Origin: Darwinimomas sp963643215
GTDB taxonomy: Bacteria; Bacillota; Clostridia; Lachnospirales; Lachnospiraceae
Length of the DNA stretch: 64,000 nucleotides
Assembly: GCA_963643215.1 (NCBI GenBank)
Contig: CAVIJY010000003.1
Coordinates: 6,545-70,544, forward strand
Direction: 5' to 3'
The notes under the pieces were generated by a model, which did not search any database, was not told the DNA's origin, and saw only the letters and a list, made by a program, of their open reading frames with translations. Shown here one piece after another: positions 1 to 9,201 of the stretch (the first letter of the stretch is position 1; every line of letters starts with the position of its first letter). Both the position numbers and the translations under genes were made by a program.

Positions 1-315
1 GAGTCGATGATAAACAGGGATGTCGCTCAGGAGCTTACGGCAAAGGTTGAGATAGTCGCAGATGACTGCTTTACCGCAGTGTATCCGCAGCATTGGGGCT
101 GTCATATGACGGTTCATTGCACCGACGGACGCGTCCTTGAGAAGGAGATTCCGGATGCCTCCGGATCTGTCAGCTGCCCCTTGACCTCCGAGCAGTCAAA
201 GGCCAAGGCCATGGGTCTTCTGGTGCCTGTCATCGGACAGGAAAAAGCCATATCACTTACGGGCACTCTGATGCAGCTCGATGACCAGACATGTCTGCCT
301 GATCTCAGCTTTTAA
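1..315 (+). CDS. MmgE/PrpD family protein, C-terminal fragment
   Basis: The reading frame is open from the first base of the window, so this is the 3' end of a gene that begins outside; the ATG at 7 is internal. The visible 104 or so residues resemble the C-terminal domain of the MmgE/PrpD family (2-methylcitrate dehydratase, cis-aconitate decarboxylase and related proteins): a DGR turn, an acidic D-x-x-G segment, then the PLTSEQ..K stretch typical of the last helices. The family's catalytic residues lie in the larger N-terminal domain, which is not visible, so the substrate cannot be inferred. It converges with tmcAL. Assignment rests on general sequence character of the tail only. Confidence 0.6.
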   Translation, partial: ESMINRDVAQELTAKVEIVADDCFTAVYPQHWGCHMTVHCTDGRVLEKEIPDASGSVSCPLTSEQSKAKAMGLLVPVIGQEKAISLTGTLMQLDDQTCLPDLSF

Positions 316-354
316 ATATAACGGTCACATCTTTTGACCGCAGCAGACAAAGAT

Positions 355-395
355 AATCCGAACCGGATCTTCACGATTGAGGATTGGTTCGGATT
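355..395. terminator. Inverted repeat between convergent genes, possible terminator
   Basis: AATCCGAACC (355-364) is perfectly complementary to GGTTCGGATT (386-395), with a 21-nt loop, in the gap between the convergent PrpD fragment and tmcAL. No clear U-tract follows on either strand, so a role as bidirectional terminator is only plausible. Confidence 0.35.
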
Positions 396-430
396 GTTTG
401 CAATTACATAAATCACGCTTTTCCTTACAC

Positions 431-1645
431 CTACAGGACAACCACTCTCGAGCGGTACATATCGGCAAGCTCCCGTCCGTATCTGCACATATAGGCGGCG
501 GCATACAGACGGGATGCATATATGTCATGTTCAAATACGCTCCGGATGATGCCCGCATTTCCGCAGGCATCATCCGTGCCGCCGTAGTATCTCTCTATCA
601 CTGCCGTACCGTCCGCGGCCTTTGATATAATCGGCACGCGGCTGCGTCGCTTGAGCTCTGACATCAGCCCGCCGTCATCTCTTCTCATTCCCAGCACGAA
701 TGCATATCTTCCCGCTGATCTTGCCGCCTCCATGTCGCTTGTCCTGTGATCCAGAAATATATGCGTCAGGCATCTCGCGATCCGAGTATATGTATACTGT
801 CTGGTCTTTAGCTCAGCGATAAATGATTCCATATCCGTGCAGCACGCCTTGCCCGTAAGTCCGGCCATCCGGTTGGCTATCTCCGGTGATACATCCTCGT
901 ATACCGTAAGATTCTCTCCGGCCTGAAGCTTGCTCATGACTGTAGCCAGCATCATAGGCCATATGTCATCTGCGAATATGCATCCATCCGCCCTACTCTC
1001 CCGCAGCGCAGCACGCACGGCCGTGGCGGAAGGATATGAGCCGTCGCCCGTATCAATATCATGATAGCCATGCCCCATGCGCCTCACGGGGATGATCTCC
1101 ATACTGCTTTTCATGGTCATCAGCGCCCTGCGGTACTCCAGCGCAAGTATCTGGTTGGGCTGATCCGGCAGCTTTTCAGTTCTCATGTTCTGCGGCAGAC
1201 AGGCTCTTACCGCCTCCATCCTCGCCTCCGCAAAGCTCTCCCCGGACTTCAGCCTCTCTCTCAGCATCCGCCTGAAGTCATCCGGCTCATCTGTAAGTAT
1301 CCGTGCTACCGCATCATGCAGCCCGCTGTCTCCGCTCTCTATGCCGAAAGATATCCCGTCACAGCCCAGATCGTCCAGCAGGCCTGCTCCATATCCGGCG
1401 AAAAACTCCGCACTCGCACATGAAAACAGCGCGGGCATGGCTATCACCGCGTCCGCGCCTTCCTCAAGGGCTGCTCCGGCTCTTGTATACGGATCATATA
1501 CAGCCGGCTCCCCTCTCTGCACAAAATACCCGCTCATCACAACCACGCAGCTGTCTGCGCCGCTGAGCCTCTTCGCCTCGGCTATGTGATAGGCATGTCC
1601 TTTGTGAAATGGATTGTACTCTGCTACTATTCCTACGATCTTCAT
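431..1645 (-). CDS. tmcAL: tRNA(Met) cytidine acetate ligase (TmcAL)
   Basis: 404 aa, normal length for the YlbM/TmcAL family. The N-terminus carries the nucleotidyltransferase signature NPFHKGH (residues 11-17) followed by a VMSGYFVQRGEP segment, both hallmarks of TmcAL. The family activates acetate with ATP and acetylates C34 in the anticodon of elongator tRNA(Met) to form N4-acetylcytidine; it is a Bacillota enzyme that replaces the acetyl-CoA-dependent TmcA. Cytoplasmic. The ATG at 1645 gives the family N-terminus MKIVGIVAEYNPF directly, so the start is well supported although no Shine-Dalgarno precedes it. It stands alone between the amidohydrolase gene (same strand) and the convergent PrpD fragment. 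Confidence 0.93.
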   Translation of the reverse strand: MKIVGIVAEYNPFHKGHAYHIAEAKRLSGADSCVVVMSGYFVQRGEPAVYDPYTRAGAALEEGADAVIAMPALFSCASAEFFAGYGAGLLDDLGCDGISFGIESGDSGLHDAVARILTDEPDDFRRMLRERLKSGESFAEARMEAVRACLPQNMRTEKLPDQPNQILALEYRRALMTMKSSMEIIPVRRMGHGYHDIDTGDGSYPSATAVRAALRESRADGCIFADDIWPMMLATVMSKLQAGENLTVYEDVSPEIANRMAGLTGKACCTDMESFIAELKTRQYTYTRIARCLTHIFLDHRTSDMEAARSAGRYAFVLGMRRDDGGLMSELKRRSRVPIISKAADGTAVIERYYGGTDDACGNAGIIRSVFEHDIYASRLYAAAYMCRYGRELADMYRSRVVVL

Positions 1646-1653
1646 GGTATCAG

Positions 1654-1662
1654 ATTATAGCA
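1654..1662 (-). promoter_or_regulatory. Extended -10 promoter, predicts leaderless tmcAL mRNA
   Basis: On the minus strand TGC-TATAAT (an extended -10) ends 8 nt before the tmcAL ATG at 1645. Transcription would then start at or next to the ATG, and no GGAGG-like site lies between. No convincing -35 is seen at 17 nt, as is common for extended -10 promoters. Confidence 0.5.
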
Positions 1663-1685
1663 TATCCTCAGACCATTCAGCTCCT

Positions 1686-3128
1686 TCAATATGTCCCGAT
1701 CGGCGGCTTCACATAATCCGGAAGCGGGCACTTGTAGCCTCCTCCGTTCTTTTTGAGAAGCTCCGCCTTTGCGGCTTTGATCGCCTCGGGGTCGTTCATG
1801 ATCTTCGCGAATGCCAGCGCCATAACCTCCCCCGCCTTGACCATTCCCTTCATGCCTATCTGTGAGCCGGACAGCGCCGTGCTCTGCCAGCTGTGTCCCA
1901 CATTGCCCACGCAGAATGTTGCGACATTGAGCACCACCGTAGGCGCCGCATACGCGACATCTCCTACATCCGTGGAGCCCGAGTTGATCTGCAGCGATCT
2001 CGGGTCAAACGGATGCACCTTGCAGTCGAGCGGCTTTTCCATCACAGCGTCTATCTCATCGGGTTCATAAAGCCCCTCAAGGCTCTCCCTGATATCTCTC
2101 TGCATATCCTTGCTGTATGTTCTCAGAAACTTCAGTGCAAGCTCATAGTCATCCTCACTCCAGTCCGGCGCGCCGCACTCTCTGAAGGCCTCATCAAGCT
2201 TTGCCGCCAGCACTGTATTGGGAGTATTGTCCGAAAATGCCATCGTGATATCGTAGTGCATCCTTGTTCCGGTCATCATGGCGGCTCCCTTGGCCACATC
2301 CACAACCCGGTTGAATATCTCCTGCATCTGCTTTACCTTCGGTGCACGAACCTCATATTTGATCACGCTGTGCGCCTGAACCACATTCGGAGCCGTGCCG
2401 CCCGCATCCGAGTATGCATAGTGGATCCTTGCCTTGTCTATGATATGCTCTCTCAGATAGTTGCAGCCCACATTCATCAGCTCGGCTCCGTCGAGCGCCG
2501 ATCTTCCGAGATACGGCGTCGCTCCCGCGTGAGATGCCACTCCGTCGAATATAAAATTTGCTCCCATGATGGCCGAATCCGCGCTGGACTGGACTCTGTT
2601 CAGATTGCCCGGATGCCATGTGTATACTATATCCACATCATCAAAGTAACCTGCACGCGCTATAAACTGCTTCGATCCTGCCCCCTCCTCGGCCGGGCAT
2701 CCGAAGAATATGATGGTTCCGTCAAGATCATTATCATCCATATATTTCTTCAGAGCCACTGCCGCCAGAAAGCATCCCGTACCCAGCAGATTGTGTCCGC
2801 AGCCGTGTCCGGGCTTTCCGGGCTCCTCCGCCGACTTTTCCGGTATGCCGCATCTCTGGTTCAGTCCGTCCAGAGCATCATACTCCGCAAGCGTCGCCAT
2901 GACAGGCTTTCCGCTGCCTCTTTTGTATGTAGCCGTAAATGCTGTCGGAATCTCGGCTATCCCCTCCTCGATCTCAAACCCGTGCTTTTTCAGCGCATCG
3001 ATGAGCGCTCTCGAGGATCTGCTCTCCTCAAAGGCGAGCTCTGCATATCCCCATATGTCTCTCGCAAGGCCTATAGCCTCATCCTTGTATTCATCTACCG
3101 CTTCTCTTATCTGCTCCAGCTGTGTCAT
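1686..3128 (-). CDS. M20 family amidohydrolase, AbgB-like
   Basis: 480 aa, the length of p-aminobenzoyl-glutamate hydrolase subunit B (AbgB) and related M20D amidohydrolases. The metal-binding GHGCGHNLLG motif is at residues 107-116 and the AEEGAGSK glutamate motif follows at about 150; a small dimerisation domain sits in the middle. The family hydrolyses amide bonds of N-acyl or aminobenzoyl amino acids in the cytoplasm with a dinuclear metal centre. A good ribosome site (GGAGGAAGT) precedes the ATG. It follows an amino-acid-type ABC importer by 100 bp on the same strand, so it may process what that importer brings in; this is inference. The exact substrate cannot be read from sequence. Confidence 0.85.
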   Translation of the reverse strand: MTQLEQIREAVDEYKDEAIGLARDIWGYAELAFEESRSSRALIDALKKHGFEIEEGIAEIPTAFTATYKRGSGKPVMATLAEYDALDGLNQRCGIPEKSAEEPGKPGHGCGHNLLGTGCFLAAVALKKYMDDNDLDGTIIFFGCPAEEGAGSKQFIARAGYFDDVDIVYTWHPGNLNRVQSSADSAIMGANFIFDGVASHAGATPYLGRSALDGAELMNVGCNYLREHIIDKARIHYAYSDAGGTAPNVVQAHSVIKYEVRAPKVKQMQEIFNRVVDVAKGAAMMTGTRMHYDITMAFSDNTPNTVLAAKLDEAFRECGAPDWSEDDYELALKFLRTYSKDMQRDIRESLEGLYEPDEIDAVMEKPLDCKVHPFDPRSLQINSGSTDVGDVAYAAPTVVLNVATFCVGNVGHSWQSTALSGSQIGMKGMVKAGEVMALAFAKIMNDPEAIKAAKAELLKKNGGGYKCPLPDYVKPPIGTY

Positions 3129-3228
3129 ACTTCCTCCGCTTATAACTCCATTTTCGATGCTGACATGACCCCGAGAGTCATCGCCGCATCAGACGGACAT
3201 ATATCTCTTCAGAGCCATGATATCACTC

Positions 3229-3963
3229 CTACAGTACCATGCTCAAGAATCGTATCGTCTCCGGCTCTCTCGGAACCGTGAATATAGTCTCGGGGCTTCC
3301 CTCCTCCTTGATGACTCCGTCGCATATAAACATCACTCTGTCTGATACCTCTCTGGCAAATCCCATCTCGTGCGTCACTATCACGGTGGTCATACCCGAT
3401 GAGGCGAGCCGTTCTATGACCTCCAGCACCCCTTTGACCATCTCGGGATCAAGAGCCGAGGTCGGCTCATCAAAGAGCATGACCTCAGGATGCATTGCAA
3501 GTGCTCTCACGATGGAAAGACGCTGCTTTTGACCTCCCGACAGCTTTCTCGGATACTCAGCAGCCTTGTCCTTCAAGCCCACTGTATCCAGCAGCTCCAT
3601 AGCCTCGTTCTCTGCCGCTTCACGGGCAATATGCTTTTCCAGCATCGGAGCCAGCGTTATATTCTCCAGCACGGTCAGATGCGGAAATACATTGTAGTTC
3701 TGGAAGACCATCCCTATGCGCTTTCTGTAATCGGCTATATGATCCTTCTTGATGGTGATATCCTCGCCCTCAAAGAATACCTTTCCCGAGGTCGGCTCCT
3801 CCAGAAGATTCAGGCACCTCAGGAATGTCGATTTGCCGCCTCCGGACGGGCCTATGATGGATACAACCTCTCCCTTGTGTATGACTGCGTCTATCCCCCT
3901 GAGAACATGCAGGCTGCCGAAGCTCTTCGTAAGCCCCTGTGTTCTGATTATCTCCTCTGCCAT
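3229..3963 (-). CDS. Polar amino acid ABC transporter, ATP-binding protein (GlnQ type)
   Basis: 244 aa, standard size for GlnQ/HisP ATPases. Walker A GPSGGGKST is near residue 38, the signature LSGGQKQR near 140, Walker B VMLFDEPTSALDPE near 160, and a switch histidine in VIVTHEMGFA near 197. It powers uptake through the permease encoded 16 bp upstream. It lies between the permease and the AbgB-like hydrolase in what looks like one operon with the binding lipoprotein. Amino-acid class is clear from the family; the individual substrate is not. Confidence 0.93.
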   Translation of the reverse strand: MAEEIIRTQGLTKSFGSLHVLRGIDAVIHKGEVVSIIGPSGGGKSTFLRCLNLLEEPTSGKVFFEGEDITIKKDHIADYRKRIGMVFQNYNVFPHLTVLENITLAPMLEKHIAREAAENEAMELLDTVGLKDKAAEYPRKLSGGQKQRLSIVRALAMHPEVMLFDEPTSALDPEMVKGVLEVIERLASSGMTTVIVTHEMGFAREVSDRVMFICDGVIKEEGSPETIFTVPREPETIRFLSMVL

Positions 3964-3979
3964 GTAGTTCTCCTGTGCT

Positions 3980-4642
3980 CTAATCGCTGATGCTGAGCTT
4001 CTTTTCTATGATGCCCAGCAGTCTTGAAAGTGAAAAGTTCAGCGCAAAATATATCGCTCCGACGATAGTTAATGACTCAAGTGCCAGAAATGTTGCCGAT
4101 TGCACGCTTTTATAGCTTGTCATGAGCTCCTGCACGAAGAATACAGATGCCAGGGATGTGGCCTTGACCGTCGATATGAATTCATTGCCCAAAGCCGGGA
4201 GTATGTTTTTGACAGCCTGTGGCAGAATGATCCTCCTCATCACATTTTTTTCGGAGAGTCCCAGACTGCGGGCTGCCTCCCACTGTCCCTTGTCTACTGC
4301 ATTTATCCCTGCCCGTATGATCTCTGATATGTATGCGGAGGCATTGACCGTGAGTGCCACCAGAATACACTGCGTATCCGACAGCTCTACCGAAGGAAAC
4401 AGCTTCGGAAGTCCTATCCAGAAGAAATACAGCTGAAGCAGACTCGGTGTTCCTCTCAATATCTCGATATATGTACCGGATATCGCACCCAGAAGTCTGG
4501 AGCGGCTCATCTTCATGCATGCGACAAAAAATCCCAGAATCGATCCGAATATCACCACAACAGCCGATATCCACAGAGTTCCCCACAGACCGGATACGAA
4601 CACGCCGCTGTATCTTGCCCAAATCTTTATTATCTTGTCCAT
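3980..4642 (-). CDS. Polar amino acid ABC transporter permease
   Basis: About 220 aa with several hydrophobic segments and the cytoplasmic EAA loop (EAARSLGLSEKNVMRR, around residues 133-148) that docks onto the ATPase, typical of the His/Glu/Gln permease family. The ATG at 4642 has GGGAG 8 nt upstream and is preferred over the GTG at 4648, which would sit only 2 nt from that site. It lies between the ATPase gene (16 bp downstream) and the substrate-binding protein gene (about 20 bp upstream). A single permease gene implies a homodimeric channel. Confidence 0.92.
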   Translation of the reverse strand: MDKIIKIWARYSGVFVSGLWGTLWISAVVVIFGSILGFFVACMKMSRSRLLGAISGTYIEILRGTPSLLQLYFFWIGLPKLFPSVELSDTQCILVALTVNASAYISEIIRAGINAVDKGQWEAARSLGLSEKNVMRRIILPQAVKNILPALGNEFISTVKATSLASVFFVQELMTSYKSVQSATFLALESLTIVGAIYFALNFSLSRLLGIIEKKLSISD

Positions 4643-4663
4643 GTTCACTGCTCCCTGTCCGGA

Positions 4664-5614
4664 TCAGTCAATGCCGAGGGACTTCGCATACTCTGTATAA
4701 TAATCATGCCACTGCTCTATCTGTCCTGCCTCGTTAAGCTCGTCTATACATTCATCCACAAATTCTATCAGACTCTCTGTATCATCAAGGCATGCCGTGA
4801 TGCGCATACCTGTCATCTCGTCGCTTACATCAAATCTGTAGTCGGTGGTTACGATGCTGCCGGAGTTTGACTCTCCGTAGAGGTCAGCCGACGATACAGC
4901 GCAAATGGCCACATCAGCCTTTCCCTCGCTTACCGCCAGATATGCGTCAGTTGTTGATGAAACCAGCTTTTTCTCCTTAACCTTGGTGATATTCTGATCA
5001 AAGAGAGCTTCCTGCACCGATCCGCTCTGCATCACTACAACTGCATCGCTCAGATCCTCGAGTGTCCTGTACTTGTCCTTATCCTCAGCTCTGACTGCAA
5101 AGCCGTATCCCGAGTTCTGTGAGAAATAGTATCCCTTTGACATCCTCATGACCTCGGCTCTGGCCGGTGAATATGCCAGTGATGATACAGCCAGATCGTA
5201 CTTTCCGTCTACTATGCCCGCAAGGACTGCCGAAAACTCAAGCGGAACTATCTTGAGGCTGACTCCAAGCTTCTGAGCTATATACCTGGCGATTTCGATA
5301 TCCATTCCCTGATATTGCTCATCGCCCTGCCTGGAGGAATCTATAAACTCGTTCGGAGCGAAATAAGGCTCCGTGCAGACCTCGAGAACGCCCTTTTCCT
5401 TGATCTTTGCAAGCCTTCCCGTAAGCTCCTCTGCATCCTGCGTCTCATCCGCGACCTTTGAATCCGCTGATGCCGCATCGCCTGCCGATGCGTTGGCGCC
5501 GCTTTCGGATACCGACTGCGTCTGAGCAGCACTGCCCGTGCTCTCCTTAGCCGAGCAGGCCGCAGATGAAAGCACTACAGCTGCCGCCAGTATGACAGAA
5601 ATAAACCTTTTCAT
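4664..5614 (-). CDS. Amino acid ABC transporter substrate-binding lipoprotein
   Basis: 316 aa. Residues 1-20 form a lipoprotein signal peptide ending SSAAC, with the lipid-anchored Cys at 20; then comes a low-complexity Ser/Ala/Asp linker to about residue 62 and a bacterial solute-binding protein family 3 domain (EVCTEPYFAPNEF, then DMEIARYIAQKLG, then DLAVSSLAYSPAR). Such proteins sit on the outer face of the cytoplasmic membrane in monoderms and deliver polar amino acids to the permease encoded just downstream. It is the first gene of the transporter operon. Confidence 0.9.
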   Translation of the reverse strand: MKRFISVILAAAVVLSSAACSAKESTGSAAQTQSVSESGANASAGDAASADSKVADETQDAEELTGRLAKIKEKGVLEVCTEPYFAPNEFIDSSRQGDEQYQGMDIEIARYIAQKLGVSLKIVPLEFSAVLAGIVDGKYDLAVSSLAYSPARAEVMRMSKGYYFSQNSGYGFAVRAEDKDKYRTLEDLSDAVVVMQSGSVQEALFDQNITKVKEKKLVSSTTDAYLAVSEGKADVAICAVSSADLYGESNSGSIVTTDYRFDVSDEMTGMRITACLDDTESLIEFVDECIDELNEAGQIEQWHDYYTEYAKSLGID

Positions 5615-5927
5615 GATGTTCTCCCCTCATATATACATTTCATAACGAACCTGACACTACCCGTATCACCGTCTTACGCATCACCCGGAGCGATGACATC
5701 TTTTTNNNNNNNNNNNNNNNNNNNNNNNNNNNNNNNNNNNNNNNNNNNNNNNNNNNNNNNNNNNNNNNNNNNNNNNNNNNNNNNNNNNNNNNNNNNNNNN
5801 NNNNNNNNNNNNNNNNNNNNNNNNNNNNNNNNNNNNNNNNNNNNNNNNNNNNNNNNNNNNNNNNNNNNNNNNNNNNNNNNNNNNNNNNAAAGCACACGGC
5901 CTGTGTATTCATGTCCTCACATATCTG
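5615..5927. other. Intergenic region with sequence gap
   Basis: This 313-bp stretch separates ftsZ from the transporter operon. Bases 5706-5888 are N (183 bases), so promoter and terminator content cannot be judged. The readable flanks show no gene. Confidence 0.9.
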
Positions 5928-7211
5928 TCAGTTTTTTGTCTTCAGGAAATCAGGAATATTGATCTTCTGGATATCTCTGTTTGCTCTTCTGCGAGCCTGA
6001 CTTGCCTGAGGTGCCTGACGGCTTTCCTCATCATCCAGATCGAGCGATGCAGGAAGGCTGCTGGCTATTCCTCCGGATGTCCTCGGAAGCGGAGCCGGAC
6101 TGTCATCTCCGATGATATCCAGCTGCGGAGCCGGCTTGAATGTCGTCTGTCTCTGCGGCTGCACTACCTTAGGCTCCTCCTGCTTCGCAGAGAAATTCCT
6201 GATCACATTCTTGTCCTGCTTCAGTATACTGTTGAGATTCGGACCCGCGATATGTCTGTCATCAAGTCCTGTAGCGATAACCGTAACCGTGATCTGATCC
6301 TGTCTGCTCTCATCCTCCATGGCGCCGAAGATGATATTTGCATCCTCCGCTGCTCTCTCCTTGACATAGTCTGCAGCCTCATATGCCTCATACAGTCCTA
6401 TATCTCCGGATACATTGATGATGATATTGGTTGCCCCATCGATCGTAGTCTCAAGAAGCGGCGAAGAAACAGCCTGCTTTACAGCCTCGAGCGCCTTGTC
6501 ATCACCTGACGCTGTTCCGATGCCGATATGAGCTACACCCTTGTCACACATTACGGTCTGTACATCTGCAAAGTCCAGATTGATAAGCGCCGGGATATTG
6601 ATCAGATCGGTGATGCCCGATACCGCCTGAACCAGTATGTCATCAGCCTTTCTGAAGGCGTCCTGAATGCCCGTTCTCTTATCCACCACCTGAAGCAGCT
6701 TATCATTCGGGATGACTATCAGACTGTCTACATTCTCCTTGAGCTTTTCTATGCCCTCGATGGCGTTCTTCATACGAAGCTTGCCCTCGAACTCAAACGG
6801 CTTCGTGACAACGCCCACAGTCAGTATACCCATCTCCTTGGCTATACCCGCTATGACAGGTGATGCTCCCGTACCTGTTCCGCCGCCCATTCCGCAGGTA
6901 ACAAATACCATATTTACACCCTGAAGAGCGTTAACTATATCGTCGTGGCTCTCTTCTGCGGACTTTGCACCCACATCCGGGATGGAACCGCAGCCGAGTC
7001 CCCTCGCAGTTTTCTCTCCTATCTGCATAGTGGTCGGAGCATGGCTCTTGAGCAGCACCTGCTTGTCCGTATTGACCGCAAGAAAGTCTACTCCCTCCAC
7101 ATCCATCTCTATCATTCTGTCTATTGCATTATTTCCTGCACCACCGACACCGATGACCAGAATCCTGACCAGGTTCTCTGTCGGTTCACTGTTGATTTCT
7201 ATCAAGCTCAA
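5928..7211 (-). CDS. ftsZ: Cell division GTPase FtsZ
   Basis: 427 aa. The tubulin/FtsZ signature GGGTGTG is near residue 109, the glycine-rich GVGGAGNNAIDRM loop near 21, and the protein ends with a linker and the conserved C-terminal peptide IPDFLKTK that binds FtsA/SepF/ZipA-type partners. It polymerises with GTP into the Z ring at the division site. The start is a TTG at 7211: GGAGGT lies 8 nt upstream and no ATG is available at that place. It is the last gene of the dcw cluster, 119 bp after ftsQ, so it may also have its own promoter. Confidence 0.97.
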   Translation of the reverse strand: MSLIEINSEPTENLVRILVIGVGGAGNNAIDRMIEMDVEGVDFLAVNTDKQVLLKSHAPTTMQIGEKTARGLGCGSIPDVGAKSAEESHDDIVNALQGVNMVFVTCGMGGGTGTGASPVIAGIAKEMGILTVGVVTKPFEFEGKLRMKNAIEGIEKLKENVDSLIVIPNDKLLQVVDKRTGIQDAFRKADDILVQAVSGITDLINIPALINLDFADVQTVMCDKGVAHIGIGTASGDDKALEAVKQAVSSPLLETTIDGATNIIINVSGDIGLYEAYEAADYVKERAAEDANIIFGAMEDESRQDQITVTVIATGLDDRHIAGPNLNSILKQDKNVIRNFSAKQEEPKVVQPQRQTTFKPAPQLDIIGDDSPAPLPRTSGGIASSLPASLDLDDEESRQAPQASQARRRANRDIQKINIPDFLKTKN

Positions 7212-7330
7212 GCTTTTTACCTCCGGAGGTCACATCCAAAAACAAAACAATCGCATATCGTGCTGACATGCCAATCTAAACTCTTGATTATAATAAACTT
7301 TCAGCCATGAATTGGCAACTGATTTAAGGC

Positions 7331-8041
7331 TCAATTTCGTTTAAAAGTATAGGCCGCATTATCGTTATTTTTATCATAGGTGTCAAGATACAAGGTTCCC
7401 GACATACCCTCCAGCTCGGGCAGCATATCCGCCAATTCTCTGATCTTTCCGTTCATATCACTATACGTGCCGAGCTTTACAATTATATCACCTATATATA
7501 GTGTCGCGTTCCTCGCATCGTCATAATTTATACAGTCGACGCCTATACTGTTCAATGAAAGCATCTGTGTGAGGTTGAGTATATTTTCAAATATTCTCGG
7601 ATCCGCAACCGGAAGCTTCTGATACAGCACTATGCTTCCGAATTGCAGCCCCGTGATCCTCGGTATACCCTCGAGTGTCTCATAGGAGCTTTCGACCACT
7701 ATACCGTCCTTGTCGAAATACATCCTGCTGCTCATGTATTCCACATATCCTACGACGCTTTTTTCATACACTATGATATCTATCGAATCTATCCCGGTAA
7801 ATGTCACTGTATAGTCCTGAACAAAAGGTATGCTCTTCTTCTGCCCCAGCAGATTTTGTATAAAGACGACGATGCTGCGCCCTGACATGGAATCCCCCAA
7901 TATTTCGTCCGCTATCTCCTCGTCGGTATACCATGCCGCACCCTGTACAGTTATATTTTTGATCTTTATCGAAAAAACAAAGCCGCATGCGATCAGAAGA
8001 CATGCCGCTGCGGCCGCGATGATTCTGGCTCTTATACTCAT
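7331..8041 (-). CDS. ftsQ: Cell division protein FtsQ/DivIB
   Basis: 236 aa from the ATG at 8041. A cytoplasmic start (MSIRAR), one membrane segment at about residues 6-24, then an external POTRA-like domain (IKIKNITVQGAAWYTDEEI) and a beta-rich domain match FtsQ/DivIB. The protein links early and late divisome components (FtsL, FtsB/DivIC, FtsW/FtsI). The frame is open further upstream to 8179, but that part runs antiparallel to the end of ftsW and has no family character, so the start at 8041, 17 bp after the ftsW stop, is chosen. Confidence 0.85.
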   Translation of the reverse strand: MSIRARIIAAAAACLLIACGFVFSIKIKNITVQGAAWYTDEEIADEILGDSMSGRSIVVFIQNLLGQKKSIPFVQDYTVTFTGIDSIDIIVYEKSVVGYVEYMSSRMYFDKDGIVVESSYETLEGIPRITGLQFGSIVLYQKLPVADPRIFENILNLTQMLSLNSIGVDCINYDDARNATLYIGDIIVKLGTYSDMNGKIRELADMLPELEGMSGTLYLDTYDKNNDNAAYTFKRN

Positions 8042-8057
8042 AATCCATCCGTCCGGT

Positions 8058-9200
8058 CTATCCGATCCTGATGCTTCTTGACACTCCCAGCACCAGCCCC
8101 ATCTCGCAAAGCAGAAGCAGTACCGAGGTGCCTCCGTAGCTGATGAACGGAAGCGTGATCCCCGTATTGGGTATGACATTGGAAACTACGCATATATTCA
8201 ATATCAGCTGTATGGCCACATGAGCCATAACACCTGCCGTAAGCAAAGTTCCGTACAGATCCGGAGCCGAGTTTGCTATCACAAGGCATCTCCACAGCAG
8301 GAACAGAAACATAAGAATCACCGATACCGCGCCGAACAGTCCCAGCTCCTCGCAGATGATGGCAAATATCATATCATTCTGCGCCTCCGGTACGAATCCG
8401 AGTTTCTGTATGCTTTCTCCGAGTCCCCGTCCCGTCAGCCCTCCCGAGCCTATGGCATACAGCCCCTGAAGCACCTGATATCCGCCGTCCAGCGGATGTG
8501 CTCCCGGATCCAGCCATACCATGATACGGCTCAGCTGGTAGTCCTTGAGCAGTCCTATGGCATGCAACAGATTGGCTATGGGCTCCACAAATCTCAAAAA
8601 CAGCACTGCGCCCGCTATCGCGATATAGTAAACGAGCTGTTTTTTTGTTGCGATAAATGACATGATGAAGGCGATCCCCACGATGATGATACCGGAGCTG
8701 AGATTGTTCATCATGACAAAGATCGCAGAGAGCATGTCATACGCCATGACTCTCATGAGGCCTTTCCATGTGTCAATTTCATCTCCCATATTCGTGATGT
8801 AGACACACAGGAACATGATAAGCGTGATCTTCGCCAGCTCAGTAGGCTGGAATGAGATGGGTCCCAGCGGAAGCCAGCGCTTCTGGCCATTTGCCTCTCT
8901 TCCTACGAACAATACCACAATCACCAGAATTATCGAAATCCCATATGCAACAGGAGATAATCTCAGCCAGAAGTGATAGTCGACAAATGATATGGCTATC
9001 ATGGCTGCAACTCCTACAAGAGCTATGGCTGCCTGACGCTTCAGGAAATACATGGGATCTCCGAATTTATCCTGAGCTCTGTAGGAGCTTGCCGAATATA
9101 TCATCATCAGGCCGAATACCAGCAATATGATGATTATAAACACAAGGCTGTAATCATAGAAATGTTTTGTATTGTTGCCTCCCGCAGGTCTGGATGCCAT
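8058..9200 (-). CDS. ftsW: Septal peptidoglycan glycosyltransferase FtsW
   Basis: 380 aa, SEDS family with about ten hydrophobic segments. The family region GLYAIGSGGLTGRGLGES and the C-terminal NTGITLPFISYGG are both present. SEDS proteins polymerise lipid II into glycan strands together with a class B penicillin-binding protein, here FtsI of the same cluster. Its ATG lies next to the murD stop codon (TGATATG), which argues for coupled translation. Confidence 0.95.
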   Translation of the reverse strand: MASRPAGGNNTKHFYDYSLVFIIIILLVFGLMMIYSASSYRAQDKFGDPMYFLKRQAAIALVGVAAMIAISFVDYHFWLRLSPVAYGISIILVIVVLFVGREANGQKRWLPLGPISFQPTELAKITLIMFLCVYITNMGDEIDTWKGLMRVMAYDMLSAIFVMMNNLSSGIIIVGIAFIMSFIATKKQLVYYIAIAGAVLFLRFVEPIANLLHAIGLLKDYQLSRIMVWLDPGAHPLDGGYQVLQGLYAIGSGGLTGRGLGESIQKLGFVPEAQNDMIFAIICEELGLFGAVSVILMFLFLLWRCLVIANSAPDLYGTLLTAGVMAHVAIQLILNICVVSNVIPNTGITLPFISYGGTSVLLLLCEMGLVLGVSRSIRIG

Positions 9201-9201
9201 A

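Noticed and set aside
1893..3281. 462-codon open frame on the plus strand
   Set aside because: It is antisense to the clear M20 hydrolase, rich in Cys/His/Arg, and has no ribosome site or family character.
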